A stretch of 64,000 bases of DNA from Armatimonadota bacterium. GTDB lineage: Bacteria > Armatimonadota > Armatimonadia > Armatimonadales > Capsulimonadaceae. Made by a program: the position numbers and the translations under genes. Location of the stretch: the NCBI GenBank assembly GCA_025354405.1, contig JANXMY010000082.1, forward strand, positions 1 to 64,000. The letters are read 5' to 3'. This document shows, piece by piece, positions 43,964 to 52,362 of the stretch (its first letter is position 1; each line of letters opens with the position of its first letter). Under the pieces are notes generated by a model. That model saw nothing but the letters and a program-made list of their open reading frames with translations, was not told where the DNA came from and did not search any database.

Positions 43964-44618
43964 ACGGCCACGGCGCGACTATGAGGCGGAGGAAGAGGCG
44001 GGACGACAGCTCACCAATGCCCATATTCAGCTTCGACGCGGACTTTCAAGTGAGGCGGAGAGTTCTGTAAGACGAATTCTTGCCGCCCGCCCAGCAGATG
44101 CTGGTGCCTGGGAGCTGCTTGGGGACATCGAAGCCTCACGCGGTGCTTTTGAGGCCGCTTCCACCGCATATCAAGCGGCGCTGAGCTTTAAGCCTGGGCA
44201 AGTCTCTGCAGAAGCTAAGTTCGGTCGGGTAACTTTACGCCAAGCGGAACAGCAGCGAAAGGCAAAGCTCGGAGTGGCTTACGCATCGTCCGACGCTTCA
44301 CTGGTCAAGCTTTCTGGAGGCGACGATGGAAGGCGCAATGCCCGGTGGAGCGTCTTTGGCTCGCTTCTTTGTCCCGGACTGGGACAAATCGTCAGTGGAC
44401 AGATTGTCAAAGGCGCGGCGCTGGTGGGAATATTTCTCGTTGGCCTCGGCCTTCTTGCGATTTTGCCGCATGGCACCGGACGCAATTATTTTACGCCGAG
44501 CTTCTGGATCGTCTCCGCGATCTTAACAGCAGACTGGATCTATGCAATCGCCGATGCCGCCCAGGCAGCCCCCACGAAAAACATTTCCCCAGCCGAAAAA
44601 GATGGCTGGCAGATCTAG
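43947..44618 (+). CDS. TPR protein with two membrane helices
   Basis: A 223-residue protein. Residues 15-100 hold about two TPR units (AWELLGDIEASRGAFEAAST). Then SLLCPGLGQIVSGQIVKGAA and a helix VGIFLVGLGLLAIL, followed by a second (FWIVSAILTADWIYAIADA), a layout like small membrane proteins with a P-G-x-GQ turn (DUF5683/TM2-like). It starts inside rsfS. Function unknown. Confidence 0.75.
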   Translation: MPPPPERPRRDYEAEEEAGRQLTNAHIQLRRGLSSEAESSVRRILAARPADAGAWELLGDIEASRGAFEAASTAYQAALSFKPGQVSAEAKFGRVTLRQAEQQRKAKLGVAYASSDASLVKLSGGDDGRRNARWSVFGSLLCPGLGQIVSGQIVKGAALVGIFLVGLGLLAILPHGTGRNYFTPSFWIVSAILTADWIYAIADAAQAAPTKNISPAEKDGWQI

Positions 44619-44652
44619 AATCACCGACATACACTCACGAGGAGAAATATTT

Positions 44653-45453
44653 ATGCGTAGTCTACAGCAGCGAGGCGCAGTAGTTGCCTTCGCAGCAATT
44701 GCTGGCGTCCTGGTCAGCGCCGGGTGCGGCAGCAGCAGCAGTACCGATTCGGCACATATTCGGGCAGTGAACGTCGCAGTGAATGCTGGCAGTGCTGCCG
44801 TCACAGTAAATGGGGGAGCGATTGACGGCAATCTGGCTTTCGGTCAAATATCCAATTACAATTTTATCGGCCAAAGCAGCTCACTCTTTGGTTTCACAAC
44901 CAGTGTCACCTTTCCAGCCCCTACGACACTGCCAGTGGGCCCAACTCTGACACTAAAAACTGGCTCGTTCTACACGGGCTACTTGATTGGCCGCGCAGAT
45001 ACCGCAATTAAGACTACCGATCCCAGATTTTTACAAAGTGTCGTCACCGGAGACCGGGGTGCATCCGCAAGCTATACACCTTCACTTCCGTACACACCGC
45101 CCCCCGCCGGCTCAGCAAATATTCGCATACTGAACGCCGCTCCCGACGCTGGCCCTGTCGACGTTTTAATTAATGGCAAGACAGCCTATGCTGCTGTCAC
45201 GTACCCTCGCTTCCCCACCGTCCCCGCAGGCTCAACTGCTGGCACGCCGGCTCCCGCCGTCAACCCCGTGACGGCGTACTTTGCAGTTTCAGCAAGCGCG
45301 CCTACCATCCAGGTGAACGCGGCTGGAACCGCGACCGTATTGGTCCCGGCAGCTCCCCTTGCCATCACAAGTGGGAACGTCTACACGGTGCTGATCACTG
45401 AGCCGACCACCGCGCCGACAACCACATACGGTCTGCAAACCGTCCCAGATTAA
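44653..45453 (+). CDS. DUF4397-like lipoprotein
   Basis: A 266-residue lipoprotein from ATG 44653 after GAGGAGAAAT. Lipobox VSAGC with Cys25. Two copies of the DUF4397 strand pattern are seen: IRAVNVAVNAGSAAVTVNG and IRILNAAPDAGPVDVLINGK, followed by Thr/Ala-rich linkers. Likely anchored in the envelope. Role unknown. Confidence 0.85.
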   Translation: MRSLQQRGAVVAFAAIAGVLVSAGCGSSSSTDSAHIRAVNVAVNAGSAAVTVNGGAIDGNLAFGQISNYNFIGQSSSLFGFTTSVTFPAPTTLPVGPTLTLKTGSFYTGYLIGRADTAIKTTDPRFLQSVVTGDRGASASYTPSLPYTPPPAGSANIRILNAAPDAGPVDVLINGKTAYAAVTYPRFPTVPAGSTAGTPAPAVNPVTAYFAVSASAPTIQVNAAGTATVLVPAAPLAITSGNVYTVLITEPTTAPTTTYGLQTVPD

Positions 45454-45511
45454 TCCAGAGACTGTAGGCAGAGAAACAAAAAGTACGCCAAAGGGCAGAA
45501 AGATAGGACCT

Positions 45512-45757
45512 GTGCAAAGTAAGCAATCGAAACAAATCACTACCGCAGCCGCCGTTTTAGTGGGGATTTTATTTCTCATCGTCGCAGTCATCTATTGGAC
45601 ACAATCTGCGGGTCATCTTCCGGCGTTCCTGCCCGGATACGCCGCCGGCTCACTTGACCATCATACAAAGCATGGGATATTGTCACTCGCGCTCGCCATC
45701 TGCAGCTTTGTCGCAGCACGGTTCTTCTGGGGGCCCTCCAAAGATATAGCGGCGTAG
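45512..45757 (+). CDS. Small two-helix membrane protein
   Basis: 81 residues from a GTG at 45512 with AGGA upstream. Two hydrophobic helices (ITTAAAVLVGILFLIVAVIY and HGILSLALAICSFVAARFFW) flank PGYAAGSLDHHTKHG. No family recognised. Confidence 0.65.
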   Translation: MQSKQSKQITTAAAVLVGILFLIVAVIYWTQSAGHLPAFLPGYAAGSLDHHTKHGILSLALAICSFVAARFFWGPSKDIAA

Positions 45758-45827
45758 TCAAAGAGATGTAATTTACACACCAGAATATCTTCGGGTACAA
45801 TACGTCCAGATCACTGGAGATTATGAC

Positions 45828-46964
45828 GTGAAAACTCTCTTTCGTCTGTTCGTCGTCACGGCTGCCGCACTCCTAAGCGTATCCTGCGCAAATCAGCAGG
45901 CAGCCGTGCGGCCTGGTGCGGCTCTTGCGCAGCCAGCCGCCCCTCCTATTGTTCGTCCCCTTCTGCTGCCTCTCAGCCCGGTCAAGCTGGCCGCGCTGCA
46001 TGCGGACGAAATGGGCCGAATTCCTATTCTCATGTACCATGCGATCAACGGACCGTCTTTCCACGGCAGAAGATATGACGCGAACGGATTAAATATCGCC
46101 CCGCAAACGTTTCGCAAACAACTCTGCTTAATGTATGCCGCGCACTGGTATCCAGTGAATATGCGTGATGTGCTGACTTCCCATATCGATGTTCCCGCCG
46201 GAAAAACTCCAGTCGTGATTACATTCGATGATGCTCGTGGAAGCCAGTTCCACTATCTGAAAAATGAAACCATTGACCCCAACTGCGCCCTAGGTATCCT
46301 GGAAGCATTCCATAAGAAGCATCGTGACTGGCCACTGCGAGCGACTTTTTATATTCTGCCCAAGTCCGCCTGGAACCCGGCCCCTTTCTGGCAGCCGGGA
46401 ACGGAGACGAAAAAGCTTCGATACTTGGCGTCGGAAGGCTTTGAAATCGCAAACCACACCACCACGCACCGCCTCTTAGGGCGGCTGCCTGCCTCTCAGC
46501 TGTGCTGGGAGATGGCGGAGTGTCAGCGGTACGTCGTTGACCGTGTGCCGGGCGTAGTAATGGATACCATGGCATTGCCGGGGGGAGATGCCCCCAAGAA
46601 CCGTGCGCTCTGGCCCTATTTGCTGAATGGCCGTCTTGGAACGATCATTTACCACAATCGCTGTATACTGATGGCCTGGGGCGGACCGAGCCGAGCCTGG
46701 TCCGACAAAAAATTCGATCCTGATCGTGTCACCCGAATCGGTGCCGGGCCAGGCTGGATCGAGCGTGCGCTGGCACAGATGAGCGAGGGTAAGATACGGG
46801 AGTATGTCAGCGATGGCAACCCGGACACTGTCGCTATCCCACGCTCCGAGGCAAAAGAAGTCAACCCCAAAAGCCTCGATGGTGCTCGACTGGTCATTTA
46901 CGATATCAGGAAGCCGGCAAAGGCAAAAGTTCTAGTTGCGAAAGATTCGGCCGCACGCACTTAA
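45828..46964 (+). CDS. Polysaccharide deacetylase-family lipoprotein
   Basis: 378 residues from GTG 45828, after CTGGAGA; TACAAT at 45798-45803 is a likely -10. Lipobox LLSVSC with Cys20. ILMYHAING, VVITFDDARGSQ and EIANHTTTHR are NodB-domain motifs: the Asp-Asp pair and the HxxxH metal site (reading H-T-T-T-H). So it is probably a metal-dependent deacetylase of surface glycans. The C-terminus beyond about residue 300 is not recognised. Confidence 0.85.
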   Translation: MKTLFRLFVVTAAALLSVSCANQQAAVRPGAALAQPAAPPIVRPLLLPLSPVKLAALHADEMGRIPILMYHAINGPSFHGRRYDANGLNIAPQTFRKQLCLMYAAHWYPVNMRDVLTSHIDVPAGKTPVVITFDDARGSQFHYLKNETIDPNCALGILEAFHKKHRDWPLRATFYILPKSAWNPAPFWQPGTETKKLRYLASEGFEIANHTTTHRLLGRLPASQLCWEMAECQRYVVDRVPGVVMDTMALPGGDAPKNRALWPYLLNGRLGTIIYHNRCILMAWGGPSRAWSDKKFDPDRVTRIGAGPGWIERALAQMSEGKIREYVSDGNPDTVAIPRSEAKEVNPKSLDGARLVIYDIRKPAKAKVLVAKDSAART

Positions 46965-46971
46965 TTTGGCA

Positions 46972-47196
46972 TTATCCAGGTGGGCAGACCAGTGCCAGCG
47001 ATCGCCCACCATGCAATGTTCCTCGACTGTATGCCTCAGGGCGTATGAATACGCCCCCCTCAACCAGATCGGTCACGATTCGCTGCACCGCACGTTTTGT
47101 AATACCAACGCGTGCAGCGACATCGCGTAAACGCGAATCCGGCTTTTAGGCCAGGCAGATGAGTACATGCGAATGATTTGATAAGAATGTCAAAAA
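46972..47196 (-). pseudogene. Decayed winged-helix regulator
   Basis: The minus strand gives FLTFLSNHSHVLICLA, a stop at 47146-47148, then KPDSRLRDVAARVGITKRAV and QRIVTDLVEGG. This matches a widespread small winged-HTH regulator type. After VEGG the expected ending (LRHTVEEHCMVGD) is found in another frame, so there is also a frameshift, and no start codon remains. It sits just upstream of sbtA, on the other strand. Confidence 0.7.
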
Positions 47197-47315
47197 ATCA
47201 GGGTCAGCCGATGAATTTCTCCTGAAAATAAATACACGATAGTATTGTCATGTATTCATTTTCGTGCTATAATAGTCGTGTAAGAAAATTATAGCAAATT
47301 GGGGAATGACTGTCA
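47197..47315 (+). promoter_or_regulatory. sbtA promoter with flanking inverted repeat
   Basis: TTGTCA (47245-47250), 17-bp spacer, TATAAT (47268-47273). Arms ACACGA (47234-47239) and TCGTGT (47276-47281) flank the promoter and could be an operator for the decayed regulator next to it. The leader to ATG 47316 contains GGGGA. Confidence 0.75.
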
Positions 47316-48284
47316 ATGGAAATTGGGCATCTGATGCAGGCGAATCTTCTTTCGCCCATGATCTTAGCGTTTGTACTGGGTATTACCGCCGCACGACTGC
47401 GAAGTGACCTGCGTGTTCCCGAGGCTCTCTACACCGGCCTTTCGATCTATCTGCTCTTGGCGATTGGGATGAGAGGGGGGGCAGAGCTTTCACACACCTC
47501 CTTCCTGCACTTTTGGAAGCCGGGTCTGGCGACACTCCTGCTCGGCATTTCGGTTCCGATCTGGTGTTATGTTATCCTGCGCCGTCTGGGGAAATTCGAC
47601 AATGTTAATGCGGCGGCAATTGCCGCGCACTATGGCTCAGTTTCCGCAGTGACTTTCATCGCGAGCTTGTCCTTTTTAGACAGCGTGAAAGTGCCCTACG
47701 AGGGGTTTCTGCCTACTCTTGTGGCCCTGCTGGAAGTTCCAGCCATACTTGTCGCGCTCCTTATCGCGCGTTCGCAGATGCCGAATTCTAACAATCTGTC
47801 TCAGGCTTTACGCGAAATACTTACCGGCAAGACTGTCCTGCTGCTGATTGGCGGCTTGCTCATCGGGTTCTTAGCGGGACAAAAAGGAATGGAGCAGGTC
47901 AAGCCATTCTTCGTCGATCCTTACAAAGGGGTTCTTACTTTATTTCTTCTGGAAATGGGAATTGTGACTGGGCAGCGACTGGGGGAGCTTCGGAAAGTCG
48001 GCGTCTTCCTGCTGTGTTTCGGTATCTTGATGCCTCTTCTTCATGGGCTTTTGGGTGTAGCCGTAGGAACATGGGCTGGCCTCTCACTTGGGGGGAGCAT
48101 GGTGCTGGGGGCAATGGTTGCCAGTGCTTCCTATATCGCTGCACCTGCCGCAGTACGGATCGTGCTCCCGGAAGCAAATCCTAGTTTATATTTGACAGCG
48201 GCTTTGGCGATTACATTCCCGTTTAATTTGGCATTCGGCATCCCTCTCTACTACACAGTAGCGCAGATGCTGCATCATGTCTGA
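47316..48284 (+). CDS. sbtA: SbtA-like sodium-dependent bicarbonate permease
   Basis: A 322-residue membrane protein with about ten helices in two inverted halves, of the SbtA/DUF897 family. LRVPEALYTGLSIYLLLAIGMRGG and AAAIAAHYGSVSAVTF in the first half match LLEMGIVTGQRL and APAAVRIVLPEANPSL in the second. In cyanobacteria SbtA imports HCO3- with Na+; in heterotrophs it may feed carboxylases. The regulator SbtB is not present. A beta-carbonic anhydrase lies at 54249-54806. Confidence 0.9.
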   Translation: MEIGHLMQANLLSPMILAFVLGITAARLRSDLRVPEALYTGLSIYLLLAIGMRGGAELSHTSFLHFWKPGLATLLLGISVPIWCYVILRRLGKFDNVNAAAIAAHYGSVSAVTFIASLSFLDSVKVPYEGFLPTLVALLEVPAILVALLIARSQMPNSNNLSQALREILTGKTVLLLIGGLLIGFLAGQKGMEQVKPFFVDPYKGVLTLFLLEMGIVTGQRLGELRKVGVFLLCFGILMPLLHGLLGVAVGTWAGLSLGGSMVLGAMVASASYIAAPAAVRIVLPEANPSLYLTAALAITFPFNLAFGIPLYYTVAQMLHHV

Positions 48285-48293
48285 CTTTCCAGG

Positions 48294-48914
48294 TCATTGG
48301 AGCCAGAGCGCTGCCGCTTGAATCTCTTCGCGGGTTAGACTGTGCCCACCGTCCGACCAGAAGAGAGTTACTTCGGCTCCTGCCTGTGTTAGCAGTGACG
48401 ACAGACGATTGGTTTCCGTGGTATTGACGAGCGGGTCCTGCCGCCCTGCCCCGATAAAAATCCGTGTGCCGATTAAATTCGGCAGTTCATCAGGAGACAG
48501 TGGTACCATTGGGTGCAGCAATACTGCAGATTTGAGCACGCCTGGATAGAGCAGCAGCAGCGCGCCCGCAATGTTCGCACCGTTCGAGAAACCGACAGCG
48601 GTGACGTTCCCGGCATCAAAGCCGTAAGAGGCAGCAGCGGCTTCGATAAATTCTTTCAGCTCGCGCGATCTTTGCATCAGATCAGGAACATCGAAGACGC
48701 CCTCGGCAAGTCGACGGAAAAAGCGCGGCATACCATTTTCCAGCACTGGCCCGCGTGGGCTGAGGAGATTAGCATTCGGGTTAAGCATCTGCCCCAGCGG
48801 CAGCAGGTCATTTTCGTCACCGCCGGTTCCATGAAGCAGCAGCAGAGTTTCCTCTGCCCCCTCGACCGGAACCCAGTGATGTACAAATTTTTGGAGGTTT
48901 GAGTTTTGCAGCAT
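48294..48914 (-). CDS. Phospholipase/carboxylesterase-family hydrolase
   Basis: A 206-residue cytoplasmic alpha/beta hydrolase. LLLLHGTGGDENDLLPL is the oxyanion loop, VGFSNGANIAGALLL the nucleophile elbow, GRQDPLVNT holds the acid and GGHSLTREEI the catalytic His. It resembles Bacillus MhqD, an enzyme induced by quinones. Its ATG at 48914 overlaps the TTG start of the divergent glucanase gene by 9 bp. No Shine-Dalgarno is visible. Confidence 0.88.
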   Translation of the reverse strand: MLQNSNLQKFVHHWVPVEGAEETLLLLHGTGGDENDLLPLGQMLNPNANLLSPRGPVLENGMPRFFRRLAEGVFDVPDLMQRSRELKEFIEAAAASYGFDAGNVTAVGFSNGANIAGALLLLYPGVLKSAVLLHPMVPLSPDELPNLIGTRIFIGAGRQDPLVNTTETNRLSSLLTQAGAEVTLFWSDGGHSLTREEIQAAALWLQ

Positions 48915-49742
48915 AATTGTTTGTCTTTGATTTTAGCGGCCGGTGCCGCTTTGCTCACTTCGCGCGTTCTTGGAGGCGAGCTCCAAAAGGCTGGTGGTCC
49001 TCCGGAAGGCTACAAATTGGTGTGGTCAGATGAGTTTGACAAAAAGGGTCTGCCCGACTCTTCCAAGTGGAGCTACGATACAGTGGCGAATGCCACTGGC
49101 TGGTACAACCACGAACAGCAATATTATGCCGCCGGGAGCTTGAAAAACTCACGCGTCGAAGGCGGAAAGTTAATACTCACTGCGCGTAAAGAAGCCTTAG
49201 CAACAGCGTCTGATTACGGCAATCAAAAGTATACCTCGGCTCGACTGATCACACGTGGCAAGGCTTCCTGGACGTACGGCTTTATCGAAGTGCGTGCCAA
49301 GCTCCCCGGCGGCACGGGCACCTGGCCCGCGATCTGGACGCTAGGGACAATCAATAAGTGGCCTGACTGCGGAGAAATCGATATTATGGAGCAGGTTGGT
49401 AAAGAGCCGACCAAAATCTCTGGAACAATCCATAATATTTCGACTGCCGGAACTTATGGCAATGGGAGTTCGATTCAGGTGCCGGATGCCTGCACAAAAT
49501 TCCACAATTATCAGCTCACATGGACTTCAGAAAGTCTTTCCATAGGAATGGACGGTAAGATCTTTCATACCTACAAAAACCAGCACCATGGGAATGCTAG
49601 CTGGCCGTTTGATAAACCGCAGTATTTACTTCTGAATCTGGCAGTCGGCGGAGATATGGCCGGGCCAGTAGATGACACGATCTTCCCGCGTCAAATGGAA
49701 GTGGAATACGTTCGGGTTTATCAAAAAAACCCCCGGCCTTAA
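48906..49742 (+). CDS. Secreted GH16 beta-glucanase
   Basis: 278 residues from TTG 48906; GGAGG lies 8 nt upstream, inside the divergent esterase gene. A signal peptide is followed by a single GH16 domain: KLVWSDEFDKKG, ARLITRGKASWTYGFIEVRA, and the active site GEIDIMEQ (Glu157 nucleophile, Asp159, Glu162 acid/base). Likely hydrolyses beta-1,3- or mixed-linked glucan such as laminarin or lichenin. A hairpin terminator overlaps its stop codon. Confidence 0.92.
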   Translation: MQHNCLSLILAAGAALLTSRVLGGELQKAGGPPEGYKLVWSDEFDKKGLPDSSKWSYDTVANATGWYNHEQQYYAAGSLKNSRVEGGKLILTARKEALATASDYGNQKYTSARLITRGKASWTYGFIEVRAKLPGGTGTWPAIWTLGTINKWPDCGEIDIMEQVGKEPTKISGTIHNISTAGTYGNGSSIQVPDACTKFHNYQLTWTSESLSIGMDGKIFHTYKNQHHGNASWPFDKPQYLLLNLAVGGDMAGPVDDTIFPRQMEVEYVRVYQKNPRP

Positions 49743-49752
49743 GCAGGCCGGG
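49732..49752. terminator. Hairpin terminator at end of GH16 gene
   Basis: Stem CCCGGCCT/AGGCCGGG with the TAA stop codon in its loop; an A-run precedes it (a T-run for the opposing WrbA gene). Confidence 0.75.
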
Positions 49753-49760
49753 TGCTTTCA

Positions 49761-50387
49761 CTAAGCCGTCTGAGTCATACCCGCCGCTTTCAGTGCTTTG
49801 GCGACTTGGGCGATTCGCTTGCCCTGGAACCGGGCAACCTCGAGATCGTCTGCTGTCGGAGGAGCATTATTCTGCCCTGATACGGAAGAGGCTCCATACG
49901 GAGTTCCAGCCCTGAACAGAACAGGGTCGGCATAGCCAAGCGGGACGATGATCATGCCCAGATGCACCAGAGGCGTGTAAAGAGACGTGATCGTCGTCTC
50001 GTTGCCGCCATGAGTCGTTGAAGTAGAAGTAAATGCCCCACCCGCTTTCCCATTTAGCTTTCCTTGGAACCAGAGGCCGCCCAGCGAGTCGATATAGGCT
50101 TTAAGCTCCGAGGAGACATTGCCGAACCGAGTCGGCGTACCAAGGACAATCGCATCGGCTGCGACGGCGTCCGCCTCAGTCGGTGCTTCATATTTCGCAT
50201 TCATCGCATCCGCGCTCTCCGCCCAGCCAGGCGAATAGGCCATGACGTCGCGGCTCACGATTTCCCGTGCCCGCCTCAGTGTGACCGTGGCTCCTTCGGC
50301 ACGAGCCCCCTCAGCGATTGCATTGGCGAGTGCTTCGGTCGCCCCTGTTCGCGAATAAAACGCGATTAAAACTTTAATCTCTGACAT
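49761..50387 (-). CDS. wrbA: NAD(P)H:quinone oxidoreductase, WrbA type
   Basis: 208 residues from ATG 50387 (MSEIKVLIAFYSRTG); AAGGA lies upstream, and an ATG six codons earlier is possible. A flavodoxin-like FMN enzyme: FYSRTGATEALANAIAEG, LGTPTRFGNVSSELKAYID, FTSTSTTHGGNETT. It reduces quinones by two electrons, preventing redox cycling. Neighbouring DoxX and HxlR genes suggest a shared defence role. Confidence 0.93.
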   Translation of the reverse strand: MSEIKVLIAFYSRTGATEALANAIAEGARAEGATVTLRRAREIVSRDVMAYSPGWAESADAMNAKYEAPTEADAVAADAIVLGTPTRFGNVSSELKAYIDSLGGLWFQGKLNGKAGGAFTSTSTTHGGNETTITSLYTPLVHLGMIIVPLGYADPVLFRAGTPYGASSVSGQNNAPPTADDLEVARFQGKRIAQVAKALKAAGMTQTA

Positions 50388-50588
50388 AGTCTCATATTCC
50401 TTCATATCAAGCGTAAACTAAGCTGAGGGCAAAGCTGGAATGACTTCCAGGCTAATACCACATCGACATCATTCCCGACTGCAAAATCCCTGTCAACAAA
50501 TCTGTGCGCTGTTCCAGATCCCTATCTGGGTAAGTGCCAGGGCAGCCGCGGTCATACCAGCGACGGAATTCTTTGTTTTGAATCTCAT
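50388..50588. other. Intergenic region, DoxX to wrbA
   Basis: No gene recognised. It holds the Shine-Dalgarno of wrbA and a small hairpin near 50445-50460 (TGGAATGACTTCCA). Confidence 0.4.
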
Positions 50589-51047
50589 TTAATCAAGTCT
50601 TCTTGTTTCCAATAATATCGCATTTTGTCGACGTTCCCGGAAAAATAATCTATCCAGAGAAATCGCCCCTGGGCCAGTGAATAGCATCACCATCGCAATG
50701 GAAAGGTAAATCAATGCTGACTCGAAAGAGGTACCATGGGGGCTCACAAAGGGATCATGATTCTTGAAATGCACCGCCAGCAGTGCAAATAGCATCGTAG
50801 CCGCGACCCCAAGTGCCGCAATTGGGGTCAGCAGCCCCGTGAGAAAGGCCAAACCACCAAAAAACTCGGAGAAGGCGGCGAGAAATTGAAAAACCCCGGG
50901 AACCGGTGCCCCTGGCCCCATCCAGCTCATCGCGTGCTGAATTTTGGGCCATCCGTGCAGCATCAAAGCTGATCCTGCAACTAGGCGCAATATCAGCAGC
51001 CCGACTGCCCCTCGCCCTCCCACAAATTGTCCAAAAAGCCGCTGCAT
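50589..51047 (-). CDS. DoxX-family membrane protein
   Basis: A 152-residue protein with four membrane helices. LLILRLVAGSALMLHGWPKI and FFGGLAFLTGLLTPIAALGV are the DoxX pattern. DoxX relatives (such as CatD in Bacillus) are linked to oxidative and quinone stress. It is divergent from an HxlR regulator gene with a palindrome between them. Confidence 0.88.
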   Translation of the reverse strand: MQRLFGQFVGGRGAVGLLILRLVAGSALMLHGWPKIQHAMSWMGPGAPVPGVFQFLAAFSEFFGGLAFLTGLLTPIAALGVAATMLFALLAVHFKNHDPFVSPHGTSFESALIYLSIAMVMLFTGPGAISLDRLFFRERRQNAILLETRRLD

Positions 51048-51101
51048 ACTACGCTCCCTTTACACTATGTTTAATAATGCGCTATGTTTTTCAACGCGCA
51101 A

Positions 51102-51119
51102 TTACTAACATAATAGTAA
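51102..51119. promoter_or_regulatory. Palindromic operator candidate, doxX/hxlR region
   Basis: TTACTA (51102-51107) and TAGTAA (51114-51119) with a 6-bp centre, in the 156 bp between the divergent DoxX and HxlR genes. The TACT...AGTA arrangement resembles operators of DUF24/HxlR regulators such as YodB. Confidence 0.6.
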
Positions 51120-51203
51120 CTCTATGGGATAGGTTCCCCATACGGGAAATTTTTTCGCGGCACATTTTGCTTCGGAATTGTGTTATGATATTAGAAACGA
51201 AAC

Positions 51204-51605
51204 ATGGAATATCAAGAAAACAACTCAGAGATATTCTGCCCAGCAAACGCGGCCCTCAACCTTTTGAGCGAGCGCTGGTCACTGCATATTGTGCGAGCAC
51301 TGCTTGGAAACAAGAAACGCTTCAATGAGATCGGCCGTGAAATCGGCTTGAATCCGGCGACCCTGCGGGAACGCCTGCGCGCTTTGGAGTTAGAAGAGGT
51401 GCTGACACGCACGGTAATCACTCAGATGCCCCCGCATGTCGAGTACGAACTGACCGCTAAAGGCCAGGCATTGAACACGATTTTTGAGGCTTTGGGTGAG
51501 TGGGGACGGACGTGGATGCGGCCGAAAGGTGCCGAGCTATTTGACGCTCCGCCTTCAGTGAAAGTTGAAAGTTGCAGTGAAACCGCGCGGGAGCGCGTCG
51601 GGTGA
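51204..51605 (+). CDS. HxlR-family transcriptional regulator
   Basis: A 133-residue winged-HTH protein. [40 protein letters not shown] and [14 protein letters not shown] form the HxlR (DUF24) domain. Cys12, directly before Pro, matches the N-terminal redox Cys of YodB/CatR-type quinone sensors. It lies opposite a DoxX gene, as catR does to catDE in Bacillus. The 3' end overlaps a converging pseudopilin gene by 51 bp. Confidence 0.92.
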   Translation: MEYQENNSEIFCPANAALNLLSERWSLHIVRALLGNKKRFNEIGREIGLNPATLRERLRALELEEVLTRTVITQMPPHVEYELTAKGQALNTIFEALGEWGRTWMRPKGAELFDAPPSVKVESCSETARERVG

Positions 51606-52268
51606 GGCGGCGGCGAGTGTTGACCCGGTGCTAACCGCATCTGGCCGCAGCCATTTAACATGTCCATCGGCCAGCAGGAAGTCACGCCCGCCCTCATGCC
51701 GATTTGCCCCTGGGGCAATGACGCTGACGAAATAATTTGCGAATATTGACTCCGCCTCGTTCGAATCATTCAGCCGTGCAATGTTAGCCGCAAGCCCCCC
51801 GCCCGTCGACTCCGCGATCAGCACTGTGTTAGCTGGAGATTTGAGCGCCGCGAGTGGCAATCCCCCGGCGGTCACTTTCGCGCTGAGATTGACATTCATG
51901 AAGTAAGTCACCGGAAAATACATATTTCCGCCGATGACCGCTTTCGGCGTCTCATCCGTCGGGCAGACAAAAACTCCCACCGACTGCAGATACGGATTCA
52001 AGACTCCCGCCCACCCTGCGTAATCATTTCCAGACACCGGGTTGGTTACGGCGAGCAAATGTCCCGGCATCAGCTTCTCTTCATTGTCTTCTTCATAGAG
52101 TTGTATCCCCAGTCCAATCTGCCGCAGATTGGATGAGCATTGCGCCCGGTAAGCTCGAGTCCGGACCTTTTGAAACACAGGCAGAAGCAAGGCCGCGAGT
52201 ATTGCAATTATCGCGATGACGATGAGAAGCTCGATGAGGGTAAATGCCGATATTTTCTGACGGCTCAT
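51555..52268 (-). CDS. Type II pseudopilin (H-X9-DG type)
   Basis: A 237-residue exported protein: class III leader [20 protein letters not shown], then [20 protein letters not shown], and [20 protein letters not shown] near the C-terminus, the best H-X9-DG match of the three in the window. A consensus promoter places transcription start on the ATG itself. The substrate or partner is unknown. Confidence 0.9.
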   Translation of the reverse strand: MSRQKISAFTLIELLIVIAIIAILAALLLPVFQKVRTRAYRAQCSSNLRQIGLGIQLYEEDNEEKLMPGHLLAVTNPVSGNDYAGWAGVLNPYLQSVGVFVCPTDETPKAVIGGNMYFPVTYFMNVNLSAKVTAGGLPLAALKSPANTVLIAESTGGGLAANIARLNDSNEAESIFANYFVSVIAPGANRHEGGRDFLLADGHVKWLRPDAVSTGSTLAAASPDALPRGFTATFNFH

Positions 52269-52273
52269 TGAAT

Positions 52274-52302
52274 ATTATAGCGCTCAGTATGGGGGACGTC
52301 AA
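52274..52302 (-). promoter_or_regulatory. Sigma70 promoter of pseudopilin gene, leaderless
   Basis: Minus strand TTGACG (52302-52297), 17-bp spacer, TATAAT (52279-52274). The -10 ends 5 nt before ATG 52268, so the mRNA should begin at the start codon. Confidence 0.85.
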
Positions 52303-52322
52303 GGCAGTGCTTGCCTATCGGG

Positions 52323-52328
52323 TATAAT
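52323..52328 (+). promoter_or_regulatory. -10 box of glmS
   Basis: TATAAT, leaving a leader of about 30 nt with AGGGAGC before ATG 52363. Confidence 0.6.
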
Positions 52329-52362
52329 CTGCGAAACGCTTACAGGGAGCAATTTAAAATCT

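Noticed and set aside
52329-52362. glmS ribozyme
   Set aside because: The leader between the -10 box and ATG is about 30 nt, far too short for the ribozyme.
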